Positions 13,610-22,741 of a DNA stretch of 28,358 nt are shown here, in pieces. Positions within the stretch are counted from its first letter, which is position 1. Every line of letters starts with the position of its first letter. The notes under the pieces are model-generated. The model was not told the DNA's origin. It saw only the letters and a list, made by a program, of their open reading frames with translations, and searched no databases. Source of the stretch: DATNBT01 sp964579765 (GTDB lineage Bacteria > Acidobacteriota > Vicinamibacteria > Vicinamibacterales > CAVVIG01); assembly GCA_964579765.1 (NCBI GenBank), contig CAZOIK010000242.1, positions 1-28,358 on the forward strand. The letters run 5' to 3'. The translations under genes were made by a program, and so were the position numbers.

Positions 13610-15308
13610 CCGAGTCGCGCAGCGCCCGTCTCAGCACCTTGCCGACCATCGTTTTCGGCAGATCCGTCCGGAATTCGACGCGCGTGGGCACTTTGTAGTG
13701 CGAGAGCCGCTCGCGGCAGAACGATCGCAGATCCTGTTCGGTCGCCGACTGGCCCGCGCGCAGCACCACCCACGCATGCACGACCTCGCCCTTGACGGGG
13801 TCGCTCACGCCGGCGACGCCGACTTCGGCGACGGCCGGATGTGCCGCGAGCACTTCTTCGACTTCACGCGGCCACACCTGGAAGCCGCTTGTCTTGATCA
13901 TGTCTTTCTTGCGATCGACGATGAAGACGTAACCGTCCTCGTCGAGGTAGCCGAGATCGCCGGTGTGCAGCCAGCGGCGCGTGCCGTCGGCGTCGGCATG
14001 CTCGCGCAACGCAATCGCCGTCTCGTCCGGGCGGTTCCAGTAGCCGTGCATCAGCTGCGGTCCCGCGATCGCGATCTCGCCGACCTCGTGCGCGCCGAGG
14101 ATCCGCGTCCCCTCGTCGGTGTCGTAGATGCGCACGAGAACGTCAGGCAGCGGCATGCCGACCGAGCCCAGCTTGTTCACGCCCGCCGCCGGGTTGACGC
14201 ACAGCGCCATCATCGCCTCGGTCAGCGAATAGCCTTCGACGATGCGTCCTCCGGTCAGCGATTCGAACCGCTGTTTCGTCTCGGCGAGCAGCGCCGACGC
14301 GCCGGAGAAGCAGATGCGGATCGACTTGAAATCGACTGTGCCGCGCTGGACGTCCGGGTGGTTGATGAGGGCGATGAAGAGCGTCGGCACGCCGCTGAAG
14401 AACGCGGGCTTCACGCGGCGGATGGTGGCGAGCAGATCCTTCAGGTCGCGCGGGTTCGGCACGAGCGCCATCGTGCTGCCGTTGACGAAGGCAAGCGACT
14501 GGATGCCCACGTTCGCGTACACATGGAACATCGGCAGCGGCACGAAACAGACGTCTTCGGGCCCTCGCAGCACGGACGCGTTCCAGTTCCTGATCTGCAG
14601 GCCCGTGAACGTGTACGCGCTGTGCCCGCCAATCGCGGCCTTCGGCGTGCCGGTGGTGCCGCCGCTCATGAGCAGGATCGCCGGATCCTCGGGCCGAAGC
14701 GTCGCGCGTACGTGCGGGACCGCGTCCCGGTGCCGCGCCAGCAGCGACGCGAAATCACGGTCGCCCTCGCGCAGCGAGACGCGGTCGCCGTCTCGCCGCT
14801 CGCGGAACAGCGTGAAGAGCAGCTTCAGTACCGGCGGAAAGTGCTCTTTGATGTTCGTCATGATGACGTGCCGGAGCCGCGTCCGCGGCTGCACGTGCTT
14901 GACGCGCTCGTAGTAGCGCGTCAACGCCACGATGGCCGTCGCCCCGCTCTCGTGCAGCGCCGTTTCGAGCTCGCCTTCGGCGTACAGCGGGTTCAGGGGC
15001 GCGACGATCGCGCCGATCTTCCACGCGCCGAGCTCGGCGATGACGAACTGCGGGCAGTTGGGCAGCAACAGCGACACGCGATCGCCGCGGCCGATGCCCA
15101 GTGAGGCGAATGCCGCCGCGCATGCGTCGCTCAGCCGCTCGAGCGCGCCGTACGTGAGCGTCGATCCCTTGAACAGGATCGCCGGATGGTCCGGATTGCG
15201 CGCCGCCCACTCGGAGATGTAGTCGAGAAGGGTGCGGTCTGGATAGGGCGCAAGCGTAGCCGCAACGCCGGGGTCGTAGTGCCCCAGCCACGGCGTTCCC
15301 TGGTTCAT
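13587..15308 (-). CDS. Long-chain fatty acyl-CoA ligase (AMP-forming)
   Basis: A 573-residue ANL-superfamily adenylating enzyme, FadD-like. Motifs in order are the phosphate-binding SGGTTGTPK (215-223), GYSLTEA (359-365), TGD (449-451) and the hinge DRKKDMIKTSG (465-475). The catalytic C-terminal lysine region is LPKTMVGKVLRR. The long-chain acyl substrate is inferred from similarity to FadD; the family also contains medium-chain and other carboxylate ligases. It starts 13 bases after argF, on the same strand. A perfect TATAAT (minus strand, 15321-15326) overlaps the argF stop and could give it a separate, nearly leaderless transcript. Confidence 0.9.
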   Translation of the reverse strand: MNQGTPWLGHYDPGVAATLAPYPDRTLLDYISEWAARNPDHPAILFKGSTLTYGALERLSDACAAAFASLGIGRGDRVSLLLPNCPQFVIAELGAWKIGAIVAPLNPLYAEGELETALHESGATAIVALTRYYERVKHVQPRTRLRHVIMTNIKEHFPPVLKLLFTLFRERRDGDRVSLREGDRDFASLLARHRDAVPHVRATLRPEDPAILLMSGGTTGTPKAAIGGHSAYTFTGLQIRNWNASVLRGPEDVCFVPLPMFHVYANVGIQSLAFVNGSTMALVPNPRDLKDLLATIRRVKPAFFSGVPTLFIALINHPDVQRGTVDFKSIRICFSGASALLAETKQRFESLTGGRIVEGYSLTEAMMALCVNPAAGVNKLGSVGMPLPDVLVRIYDTDEGTRILGAHEVGEIAIAGPQLMHGYWNRPDETAIALREHADADGTRRWLHTGDLGYLDEDGYVFIVDRKKDMIKTSGFQVWPREVEEVLAAHPAVAEVGVAGVSDPVKGEVVHAWVVLRAGQSATEQDLRSFCRERLSHYKVPTRVEFRTDLPKTMVGKVLRRALRDSVTPGQSA

Positions 15309-15321
15309 CGCTCCGGCGCGA

Positions 15322-16261
<940 letters not shown>

Positions 16262-16281
<20 letters not shown>

Positions 16282-17479
16282 TGATCTTCACGTACTCGGC
16301 GGACAGATCGCAGGTCCAGACCGTCGCCGCCGCGGAGCCCACGCCGAGATCGACGCCCACCGAGACGTCGGTCGCTTGCAGATAGTCGGACGCCTGGGAC
16401 GCGCGGTCATCATACGGCCGTCCGTTCTCAAAAAGCACGATCGATCCGATGGTCACTTTCGCGCGCCGTTCGTCGAAGCCCACGCCGGCGCGTCCGGCGA
16501 CGGCGAGCAGCCGGCCCCAGTTCGGATCCCCGCCGTGGAGGGCCGTCTTCACGAGCAGCGACGTCCCAATCGCTTTGGCCGTGGTCCTGGCCTCCGCCAC
16601 TGAGGCGGCGCCCGAGACGGTGATGGTCACGAGCTTGGTCGCGCCCTCGCCCCCGCGCACGATGCCGAGCGCAAGCTCGAGGCAGACGGCGCGGAGCGCG
16701 CCGACGAACGGCGCGTAGTCGGCCTCGCCGATCGTCACACCGCTGGCGCCGTTGGCGAGCAGCATCACGGTGTCGTTGGTGGACGTGTCGCCGTCCACGG
16801 TGATGGCGTTGAACGTCTCGTCCACGACCTCGACGAGCGCGCGGCGGAGGAGCGGCTGCGCGACCTTCGCATCTGTCGTAACGAACGCCAGCATCGTCGC
16901 GTGCGGCGCCATGTTCGGCCCGATCATGCCCGAGCCCTTCGCCATGCCGCCGACGGTGACGGTGTGTCCGCCGACCGTCAGCGTCGCCGCGGTCTCCTTC
17001 GGAAACGGATCGGTCGTCATGATCGCCTGCGCGGCCTGGGAGCCGTCGGAGGAGGCCAGCGCGGCGAACGCCTGAGGGATGCCGCTCTTGAGTTTGTCCA
17101 TCGGCAGGTTGACGCCGATGACGCCCGTCGAGGCCACCAGCACCTGCTCGGCCGGGCAGCCGACCAGCCGCGCCGCCTCTGCCGCCATCGCCCGCGCGTC
17201 GGCCATGCCGACGTCGCCTGTGCACGCGTTCGCACAGCCGCTGTTGACGACGATCGCCTGAACGACGCCGCCCGACGTCTCGAGGTGTTCCTTCGAGACC
17301 AGCACCGGAGCCGCCTGCACTTTGTTCAACGTGAACACGGCCGCAGCGGTCGCCGGCCTGTCGGACACCAGCAGCGCCAGATCCAGCTTCTTCGTGGCCT
17401 TGATCCCCGCGCTGATGCCCGCTGCCCGGAATCCCTTCGCCGTCGCGACGCCGCCCGAGGTGGTCCCGACGGCGCTCAT
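16262..17479 (-). CDS. argJ: Bifunctional glutamate N-acetyltransferase / ornithine acetyltransferase
   Basis: A 405-residue ArgJ, which recycles the acetyl group from N-acetylornithine to glutamate. It is made as a precursor that cuts itself before a conserved threonine. The cleavage region reads KGSGMIGPNM followed by APHATMLAF, placing the predicted scissile bond at Ala194-Thr195. Other family motifs are VVNSGCANACTG, VASTGVIG, ITVDGDTSTNDT and GGDPNWGR. The start ATG overlaps the stop of the upstream acetyltransferase gene (ATGA, 17476-17479). A longer in-frame reading upstream overlaps that gene and is rejected. Whether it also uses acetyl-CoA cannot be told from sequence. Confidence 0.95.
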
Positions 17480-17997
17480 GCGTGACGGGCGAGCGAGACG
17501 GCGACCGGGTGTTCGACGGCCGGCGCCGCGTCGAGAGGCGCGACCATCGCGTACTTCCCGCAGCGCCGGAAGAGCGGGCACTTCACGCAGTCCGTGAAGA
17601 TCTTCTCCTGCATCCAGACGTGCGGGACGATCGAGAAGCCCATCTGGCTGAAGTAGCCGGCGGCGTGCGTGAACGCCGAGATCGTCTCGAACCCCTCGTC
17701 GTGCGCGCGCTGCCGAAGCGTCTCCACGAGCATCGCGCCGACGCCGTTGCCGCGTTCCCTCGCGTCCACGGCGAGCGATCGGACTTCGGCGACCTGCGCG
17801 CTCAGCGGCGCCAGCTCGGCGCACCCGACGAGGCGGCGTCCGCGCCGGACCAGGGTGAACCGTGCCGCGTGGAGCGCGACGTCCTCGAGCGAACGCGGCA
17901 GCAGATGGCCGTCCTCGAGGTTGGCGGTGATAAGCGCGTGCACCGCGGCGGCGTGCGTCGCGTCGCCGCGGGTGATTGTCAGCTTCGCTCGAGTCAT
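17476..17997 (-). CDS. argA: GNAT-type N-acetylglutamate synthase (short ArgA)
   Basis: A 173-residue single-domain GNAT acetyltransferase. The acetyl-CoA site reads EVRSLAVDARERGNGVGAML (R/Q-x-x-G-x-G/A type), and LPRSLEDV near the N-terminus is typical of short amino-acid N-acetyltransferases. It lacks the kinase-like domain of E. coli ArgA, as in the stand-alone synthases of many bacteria. Three cysteines near the C-terminus (Cys137, Cys140 and Cys146 in DCVKCPLFRRC) form a possible metal-binding cluster. ATGA overlaps on both sides link it to argD and argJ. Its place inside the arginine operon makes glutamate acetylation the likely reaction. Confidence 0.85.
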   Translation of the reverse strand: MTRAKLTITRGDATHAAAVHALITANLEDGHLLPRSLEDVALHAARFTLVRRGRRLVGCAELAPLSAQVAEVRSLAVDARERGNGVGAMLVETLRQRAHDEGFETISAFTHAAGYFSQMGFSIVPHVWMQEKIFTDCVKCPLFRRCGKYAMVAPLDAAPAVEHPVAVSLARHA

Positions 17998-19214
17998 GCG
18001 GCAGCTCCAGCGGCGCCGAGCGCCGCGTCCAGCCGGGTGATGGCTTCGTGCGCCTCGGCTTCGGTGATGGTCAGCGGCGGCAGCAGGCGGACCACCGTAT
18101 CCGCCGTCCGGTTGACGATGACACCGTTCGCGAGGCCGGCGGGCACGATGAACCCGGCGTCGCGCGCGAGGTCGAGGCCCCAGATGAGGCCAAGCCCGCG
18201 GACCTCCTTGACGAGGCCGCCATACTTCTTCGCCAGGCCGTGCAGCCGTTCGTCGAAGATCTTGCCCACGCGCGCGACGTTCTGCATGACGCCGTTATCG
18301 ACCAGTTCCGTCAGGAACGTCAGCGCGGCTCGGCACGCCAGCAGGTTGCCGCCGTAGGTGCTCCCATGGTCGCCGTACGAGATCGTCTTCGCGACCTCGT
18401 CGCTGATGAGCGCGGCGCCGATCGGCACGCCCGCGCCGAGCGCTTTGCCGAGCGACACGACGTGCGGCGTGAGGCCGAGCGTCTGGAAGTGGAACGGCAC
18501 GCCCGTCCGTCCGAGCCCGCCCTGTACCTCGTCGGCGATGAACAGCGCGCCGGTCTTCGCGCACGCCTCGCGGTTGCCGGCCGCGAACGCCGGCGACCGC
18601 GGCCGCACGCCGCCCTCGCCCTGTATCGGCTCGGCGATGATCGCCGCGGTCTTCGTCGAGACCGCGGCGAGAAGCGCGGCGGGATCGCTGTTCGACACGA
18701 ACTTCACGGTCGGCAGCAGCGGCTCAAACGGCGCCCGATAGTGCTCGTCGGAGGTGACCGACAGCGCGCCGAACGTGCGGCCGTGGAACGATTCCTCGAG
18801 CGCGACGAACTCGGCGCGCGGCTCGCCTTTCGTGTACCAGTAGCGGCGCGCGAACTTGAGGCAGGCCTCGACCGCCTCGGCGCCGCTGTTGCAGAAGAAC
18901 GTGCGGGGCAGCCCCGAGAGCGACGCCAGCCGCTCGGCGACCTGTCCCTGCAGCGGATGGAAAAACAGATTCGACGTGTGGAGCAGCTTCGTCGCCTGGT
19001 CCGCGATCGCGCGCGCAATCGCCGGGTTCGCGTGGCCGAGCGAGGCGACGCCGATGCCGGAGAGCAGGTCGTAATACTCGCGGCCTTCCGTGTCGAACAG
19101 CCGCACGCCCTGGCCGCGCTCGAAGCTGATCGGGTTGCGGCGATATGTCTGGAGGACGTGCTTCGCCTCGCGCGCCTGAATGTCGTCGAACCCCGCCGCT
19201 GATGTCGTCGTCAT
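17994..19214 (-). CDS. argD: Acetylornithine aminotransferase
   Basis: A 406-residue class III PLP aminotransferase that converts N-acetylglutamate semialdehyde to N-acetylornithine. Motifs are NSGAEA (109-114), the FHGRTFGALS segment, the cofactor-binding DEVQGGLGRTG (from 228) and the Schiff-base Lys257 in SLGKALGAGVPIGA, followed by HGSTYGGN. Length is normal. It is joined to argB upstream and the acetyltransferase gene downstream by four-base ATGA overlaps. Position separates it from other class III aminotransferases; a side role on succinyl-diaminopimelate is possible. Confidence 0.95.
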   Translation of the reverse strand: MTTTSAAGFDDIQAREAKHVLQTYRRNPISFERGQGVRLFDTEGREYYDLLSGIGVASLGHANPAIARAIADQATKLLHTSNLFFHPLQGQVAERLASLSGLPRTFFCNSGAEAVEACLKFARRYWYTKGEPRAEFVALEESFHGRTFGALSVTSDEHYRAPFEPLLPTVKFVSNSDPAALLAAVSTKTAAIIAEPIQGEGGVRPRSPAFAAGNREACAKTGALFIADEVQGGLGRTGVPFHFQTLGLTPHVVSLGKALGAGVPIGAALISDEVAKTISYGDHGSTYGGNLLACRAALTFLTELVDNGVMQNVARVGKIFDERLHGLAKKYGGLVKEVRGLGLIWGLDLARDAGFIVPAGLANGVIVNRTADTVVRLLPPLTITEAEAHEAITRLDAALGAAGAAA

Positions 19215-20041
19215 GATCGTGTCCCCACCGTCGTCACGATGCGCGTCGCCGTCGCGGGCACCGCGCCGGCCGCCGCCGCGCGCAGCGCATCGCCGTCGCG
19301 GCCATCGACGATGACCACGTCGTCAACGCCGCGGGCGAGGGCGTCTTCACACGCGCGAAGCTTCGCGATCATGCCCGCGGTCGCGGTCCCGCCGCTGACC
19401 AGCCTGGCAATCGCCGTCGGGTCGAGCGCCGCGACGGTCGTGCCCGCGTCGTCGAGCACGCCCGCCGTCGAGCCGGCAATCACGAGGCGACGTGCATGCA
19501 GCGCGCCAGCGACGTGTCCGGCCATCGTGTCGGCGTTCACGTTCAGCAGCGCGCCGTCCGTGGTGGCGCCGATGCTGCACAGGACCGGCACGAAGCCGCC
19601 AGTGAGCAGCGTCTGCAGCAGACGAGCCTCCGATGCGCGGCTCGGAAGTCCGACGCGACCGAGCGCCACCGACCGGCCGTCAACCGTGACATGCGGCGGC
19701 GCGACGTCGGCCAGCCCGCACCGGCCGTCCGCGCCGGTCAGGCCGACGGCGGCAACTCCGGCCGCCGACAGCGCCGCCACGAAGCGCGTATTCACGGCGC
19801 CGGCCAGCACCGCGACCACGACGTCGAGCGTCAGCTCGTCGGTGATCCGCAGGCCTTCGACCTGCCGCTTCTGGATGCCGGCGACCTTGAGCGCCGCGTC
19901 AATCTCTTTGCCGCCGCCGTGGACAATCGCGATGGGCGTGCCGGACGCCGCCACTTGCGCAATCGACGCGACGACGCCGCTCATGCGCGACGGATCTTCC
20001 AGCAGCTCGCCGCCGAACTTGAGGACGACGGGCGGTGTCAC
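19211..20041 (-). CDS. argB: Acetylglutamate kinase
   Basis: A 276-residue amino-acid kinase that phosphorylates N-acetylglutamate. The nucleotide-binding KFGGE (Lys8), HGGGKEID (41-48), LNVNADTMAG and the TAGMIAKLRACEDAL segment place it in the family. The start is GTG 20039-20041, overlapping the argC stop as GTGA; it gives the usual VVLKFGGE N-terminus right after the initiator. There is no long N-terminal helix of the kind found in arginine-inhibited hexameric enzymes. This suggests feedback-insensitive, dimer-type behaviour, but that is inference. Confidence 0.95.
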   Translation of the reverse strand: MTPPVVLKFGGELLEDPSRMSGVVASIAQVAASGTPIAIVHGGGKEIDAALKVAGIQKRQVEGLRITDELTLDVVVAVLAGAVNTRFVAALSAAGVAAVGLTGADGRCGLADVAPPHVTVDGRSVALGRVGLPSRASEARLLQTLLTGGFVPVLCSIGATTDGALLNVNADTMAGHVAGALHARRLVIAGSTAGVLDDAGTTVAALDPTAIARLVSGGTATAGMIAKLRACEDALARGVDDVVIVDGRDGDALRAAAAGAVPATATRIVTTVGTRS

Positions 20042-21075
20042 AGCAGCCCGGTCGTCTGGTCGAGGCCGAGCATGACGTTCATGTTCTGCACGGCCTGGCC
20101 CGAGGCGCCCTTGAGCAGGTTGTCGATGACCGACACGAGGACGGCGCGGCCCGACGGATCGACACGCCAGCCGATGTCGCAGAAATTGGTGTGCGCGACG
20201 TGCTTGATTTCCGGCAGCGCCGCGCCTGTGAGGCGAATGAACGGCTCTCCGGCATACGCGCGGCCGTAGACGGCGGCGAGCGCGTCTTCGGTCGTCCCGG
20301 GCGTCAGGCGCACATAAATCGTGGACAGGATGCCGCGATCGAGCGGCATCAGATGCGGCACGAAATTCACCGCGCAGCCGGCGCGCTCTTCGATCTCCGC
20401 GCCGTGCCGGTGGCCGAACACGCCGTACGCCGACACGCTGCCGTGGACCTCGGAGAAATGCGTGCGTTCGCTCGGCGTCTTGCCCGCGCCGGATACGCCC
20501 GACTTCGCATCGACCACGATGTCGGCGCCGGGGGCGATGAGGCCGGCGGCGACGAGCGGCTGCAGCGCGAGCAGCGTCGCGGTCGGGTAGCAGCCCGGGT
20601 TGGCGACCATCTGCGCGGACTCGACGGCGCGGCGCTCGAGCTCGGTGAGGCCGTACGCCAGCCCCGGCGGCAGCGCGCGCGTTTCCGGATACCAGCGCGT
20701 GCGCTGCGCGTCGTCGCGCAGCCGGAACGCGCCCGACAGGTCGATGACGCGGACGCCGGCCTCGACGAGCGCGGGTGCCAGCTCGGCGGCCGCCTTGTCG
20801 GGAAGCGCGAGGAACACGACGTCGGCCTGCCGCGCGAGCGACGCCTGATCGAGCGGCGTGATCTCGCCCGTGAAGACGTGCGCGAGGGCGGGCAGCTTGC
20901 GCGCGGCGGTGGCGCCCGACGACGTCGCGGCGGCAATCGTGACGGCGGCGTGCCGCGACAGGATGCGGAGCAGCTCCTGCCCCGTGTATCCCGTGGCGCC
21001 GGCGACCGCCACCCTGACGGCCTTCGCGGCGCCAGGCTTCGATTGCGCGACGCCGGGTTGTTCGGCTGTATGCAT
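20038..21075 (-). CDS. argC: N-acetyl-gamma-glutamyl-phosphate reductase
   Basis: A 345-residue NADPH-dependent reductase. It has the dinucleotide-binding GATGYTG (26-32) and the catalytic cysteine Cys162 in NPGCYPT, plus KSGVSGAGKTPSE and HRHGAEIEE, which fit ArgC type 1. About 19 residues precede the conserved core, so the true start might lie further in, but ATG 21075 suits a promoter whose -10 sits 11 bases away. It is the first gene of the leftward operon argC-argB-argD-argA-argJ-argF, transcribed divergently from argR. Confidence 0.95.
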   Translation of the reverse strand: MHTAEQPGVAQSKPGAAKAVRVAVAGATGYTGQELLRILSRHAAVTIAAATSSGATAARKLPALAHVFTGEITPLDQASLARQADVVFLALPDKAAAELAPALVEAGVRVIDLSGAFRLRDDAQRTRWYPETRALPPGLAYGLTELERRAVESAQMVANPGCYPTATLLALQPLVAAGLIAPGADIVVDAKSGVSGAGKTPSERTHFSEVHGSVSAYGVFGHRHGAEIEERAGCAVNFVPHLMPLDRGILSTIYVRLTPGTTEDALAAVYGRAYAGEPFIRLTGAALPEIKHVAHTNFCDIGWRVDPSGRAVLVSVIDNLLKGASGQAVQNMNVMLGLDQTTGLL

Positions 21076-21086
21076 CTGAAAGCATA

Positions 21087-21115
21087 GTTATACAGGCTCA
21101 GCGCGGCAGAATCAA
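21087..21115 (-). promoter_or_regulatory. Candidate argC operon promoter
   Basis: On the minus strand, TTGATT (21110-21115) and TATAAC (21087-21092) are separated by exactly 17 bases. The -10 is followed after 11 bases by the argC ATG, with no ribosome-binding site, so the mRNA would be nearly leaderless. This is among the best-matched promoters in the window. It faces the argR gene across a 108-bp shared control region. Confidence 0.6.
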
Positions 21116-21134
21116 CAGAATTCGATGAATAGTC
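21108..21134. promoter_or_regulatory. Triple 9-bp repeat, candidate arginine operator
   Basis: AGAATCAAC, AGAATTCGA and TGAATAGTC run head to tail, placing GAAT at 21109, 21118 and 21127, a strict 9-base period. The array overlaps the argC -35 box. GAAT/ATTC is the core of ARG boxes bound by ArgR in several bacteria, and argR is adjacent. The arrangement is not a classical 18-bp ARG box, so the assignment is tentative. Confidence 0.35.
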
Positions 21135-21183
21135 GCGTCAGCACGGCGCGAGATCGTGTATTCTTGCGGAGCCAGGTTCTCCG

Positions 21184-21714
21184 ATGAAATCCCGCCGCCA
21201 AGCCGTCATCCTCGAGGTCGTGGACCACGAAGCGCTGCACAGCCAGGAAGAGCTCCGGCGACGCCTGCGCCAGCGGGGCATCGACGCGACGCAGGCGACG
21301 CTCTCGCGCGACATCGCCGAGCTCGGGCTCGTCAAGCGCGCCGGCGACGGCGCGTATCAGCGGCCCGGCCTCGAGTCAACCAGCCCCGAGCTCGCGCGCA
21401 CGGCGCTCGAGCGCGCCGCCTCGTCGTTCCTGCGCACCGTGCAGCGCGTTCAGCAGCTCATCGTCCTCCGCACCGGGCGCGGTCAGGCGCAGGCGCTCGC
21501 CGAGGCGCTCGACCGCGCGCAGCTGCACGAGGCGGTCGGCACGATCGCCGGCGACGACACCATCCTCGTCATCGCACGCGACAGCCGGCGCGCGGCCGCG
21601 CTCGTCAAGCGGCTCGAAGGCTACATGGAGGCGTGTCGTGGAGCGGATCGTGCTTGCATTCACCGGCGGGCTCGACACGTCCGTTGCGATTCCGTGGCTA
21701 AGGGAACGCCATAA
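21184..21714 (+). CDS. argR: Arginine repressor
   Basis: ArgR/AhrC family. The N-terminal winged helix-turn-helix is clear (residues 1-65, SQEELRRRLRQRGIDATQAT then LSRDIAELGL). The C-terminal oligomerisation and arginine-binding domain carries GTIAGDDTILVIARDS. Homologues end near LVKRLEGYM (about residue 149). Here the frame stays open to residue 176, adding about 27 Arg/Cys-rich residues encoded by an alternative frame of the argG start. The overlap with argG is 77 bases. It is first in the rightward arm argR-argG-argH, which suggests autoregulation. A possible -10 (TATTCT, 21159-21164) lies 19 bases upstream. Confidence 0.92.
   Translation: MKSRRQAVILEVVDHEALHSQEELRRRLRQRGIDATQATLSRDIAELGLVKRAGDGAYQRPGLESTSPELARTALERAASSFLRTVQRVQQLIVLRTGRGQAQALAEALDRAQLHEAVGTIAGDDTILVIARDSRRAAALVKRLEGYMEACRGADRACIHRRARHVRCDSVAKGTP
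21627..21631 (+). promoter_or_regulatory. argG ribosome-binding site inside argR
   Basis: GGAGG six bases before GTG 21638. It lies within the argR coding frame and decides the argG start, because no other in-frame start with a Shine-Dalgarno precedes the P-loop. Confidence 0.7.
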
Positions 21715-22741
21715 GGCCGACGTGGTCACGGTGACGCTCGATCTCGGGCAGGGGCGCGCGCTCGAAGAGGTGCGCGGCCGCGCACTCGCCGCAGGCGCGC
21801 TGCGCGCGCACGTGCTCGACGTTCGTGACGAGTTCGCGTCCGGCTTCATCGTCCCGGCGCTCAAGGCGGATGCGGTGTACGAAGACCGCTACCCGATGGC
21901 GACGGCGCTCGGGCGTCCGTTGATCGCCCGAAAGCTGGTGGACATCGCAGCCATCGAAGCGGCGGCGGCCGTGGCGCACGGCGGGACGGCCGGCGGCAAC
22001 GACCAGGTGCGGATCGACGCAGGCGTTCGCGCGCTGAATCCGGCATTGAATGTGCTGGCCCCGGCAGAAGAGTGGGACATGACGGCGTCCGAGAAGATCG
22101 ACTTCGCACGCACGCGCGGCATTGCCGTGGCGGCCGAGGACGGCCCCTACAGCGTGGATGCCAATCTCTGGGGACGCGCGATCCAGTACGGCGTGCTCGA
22201 GGACGCGTGGACCGAGGCGCCGGAAGACGTCTACCGGCTGACCAAAGCGCCGGGCGAGTGTCCAGACGAAGCGGCGTACGTCGAGATCTCCTTCGAGCGC
22301 GGCGCGCCGGTGGCCATCAACGGCGTCGAAATGCCCATCCTGGATCTCGTCGGCAGCCTGGGGATCATCGCGGGCGCGCATGGTGTCGGCCGCATCGACA
22401 TGGTCGAGAACCGGCTGGCCGGACAGAAGGGGCGCGAAATCTACGAGGCGCCTGCCGCGGTCGTGCTCCACGCCGCGCACAAGGAACTGCAGAAGATGGT
22501 CGTCACCACCGGTGTGGATCGCTTCTCGCGGGCTGTCAGCCTGCAGTACGCCGATACCATCTACAATGGCCTCTGGTTCGCGCCGTTGCGCGAGGCGCTC
22601 GACGCCTTCATCGAGAAGGTGCAGGAGCGCGTCACCGGTGTCATCCGCATGAAACTGTTCAAAGGCGATTGCCGTGTCGTCGGCCGGAAGTCGCCGTTCG
22701 CCCTCTACGACACCGCCTCGGCGGCCGTCGCGACCTTATGA
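21638..22741 (+). CDS. argG: Argininosuccinate synthase, short variant
   Basis: A 367-residue enzyme joining citrulline and aspartate with ATP. The N-terminal pyrophosphatase loop reads TGGLDTS (9-15; normally SGGLDTS). The aspartate/citrulline region reads HGGTAGGNDQVR (114-125), where most enzymes have HGATGKGNDQVR, so a widely conserved Lys is missing. The segments YSVDANLWGRAIQYGVLED and VGRKSPFALYD confirm identity. The chain ends about 25-30 residues earlier than typical enzymes, losing the C-terminal helix. GTG 21638 is set by GGAGG. The stop overlaps argH ATG (ATGA). Activity is probable given the intact operon, but the substitutions deserve testing. Confidence 0.93.
   Translation: MERIVLAFTGGLDTSVAIPWLRERHKADVVTVTLDLGQGRALEEVRGRALAAGALRAHVLDVRDEFASGFIVPALKADAVYEDRYPMATALGRPLIARKLVDIAAIEAAAAVAHGGTAGGNDQVRIDAGVRALNPALNVLAPAEEWDMTASEKIDFARTRGIAVAAEDGPYSVDANLWGRAIQYGVLEDAWTEAPEDVYRLTKAPGECPDEAAYVEISFERGAPVAINGVEMPILDLVGSLGIIAGAHGVGRIDMVENRLAGQKGREIYEAPAAVVLHAAHKELQKMVVTTGVDRFSRAVSLQYADTIYNGLWFAPLREALDAFIEKVQERVTGVIRMKLFKGDCRVVGRKSPFALYDTASAAVATL

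Noticed and set aside
13566..15104. A long plus-strand reading frame opposite the acyl-CoA ligase gene
   Set aside because: High-GC coding DNA commonly leaves its antisense frames open. The translation is Arg/Asp/His-rich low-quality sequence with no family motif, while the minus strand gives a complete ANL enzyme.
17480..17824. N-terminal extension of argJ giving a 520-residue protein
   Set aside because: The extra sequence is out of frame with, and inside, the well-supported acetyltransferase gene. The ATGA start at 17479 gives the normal family length.
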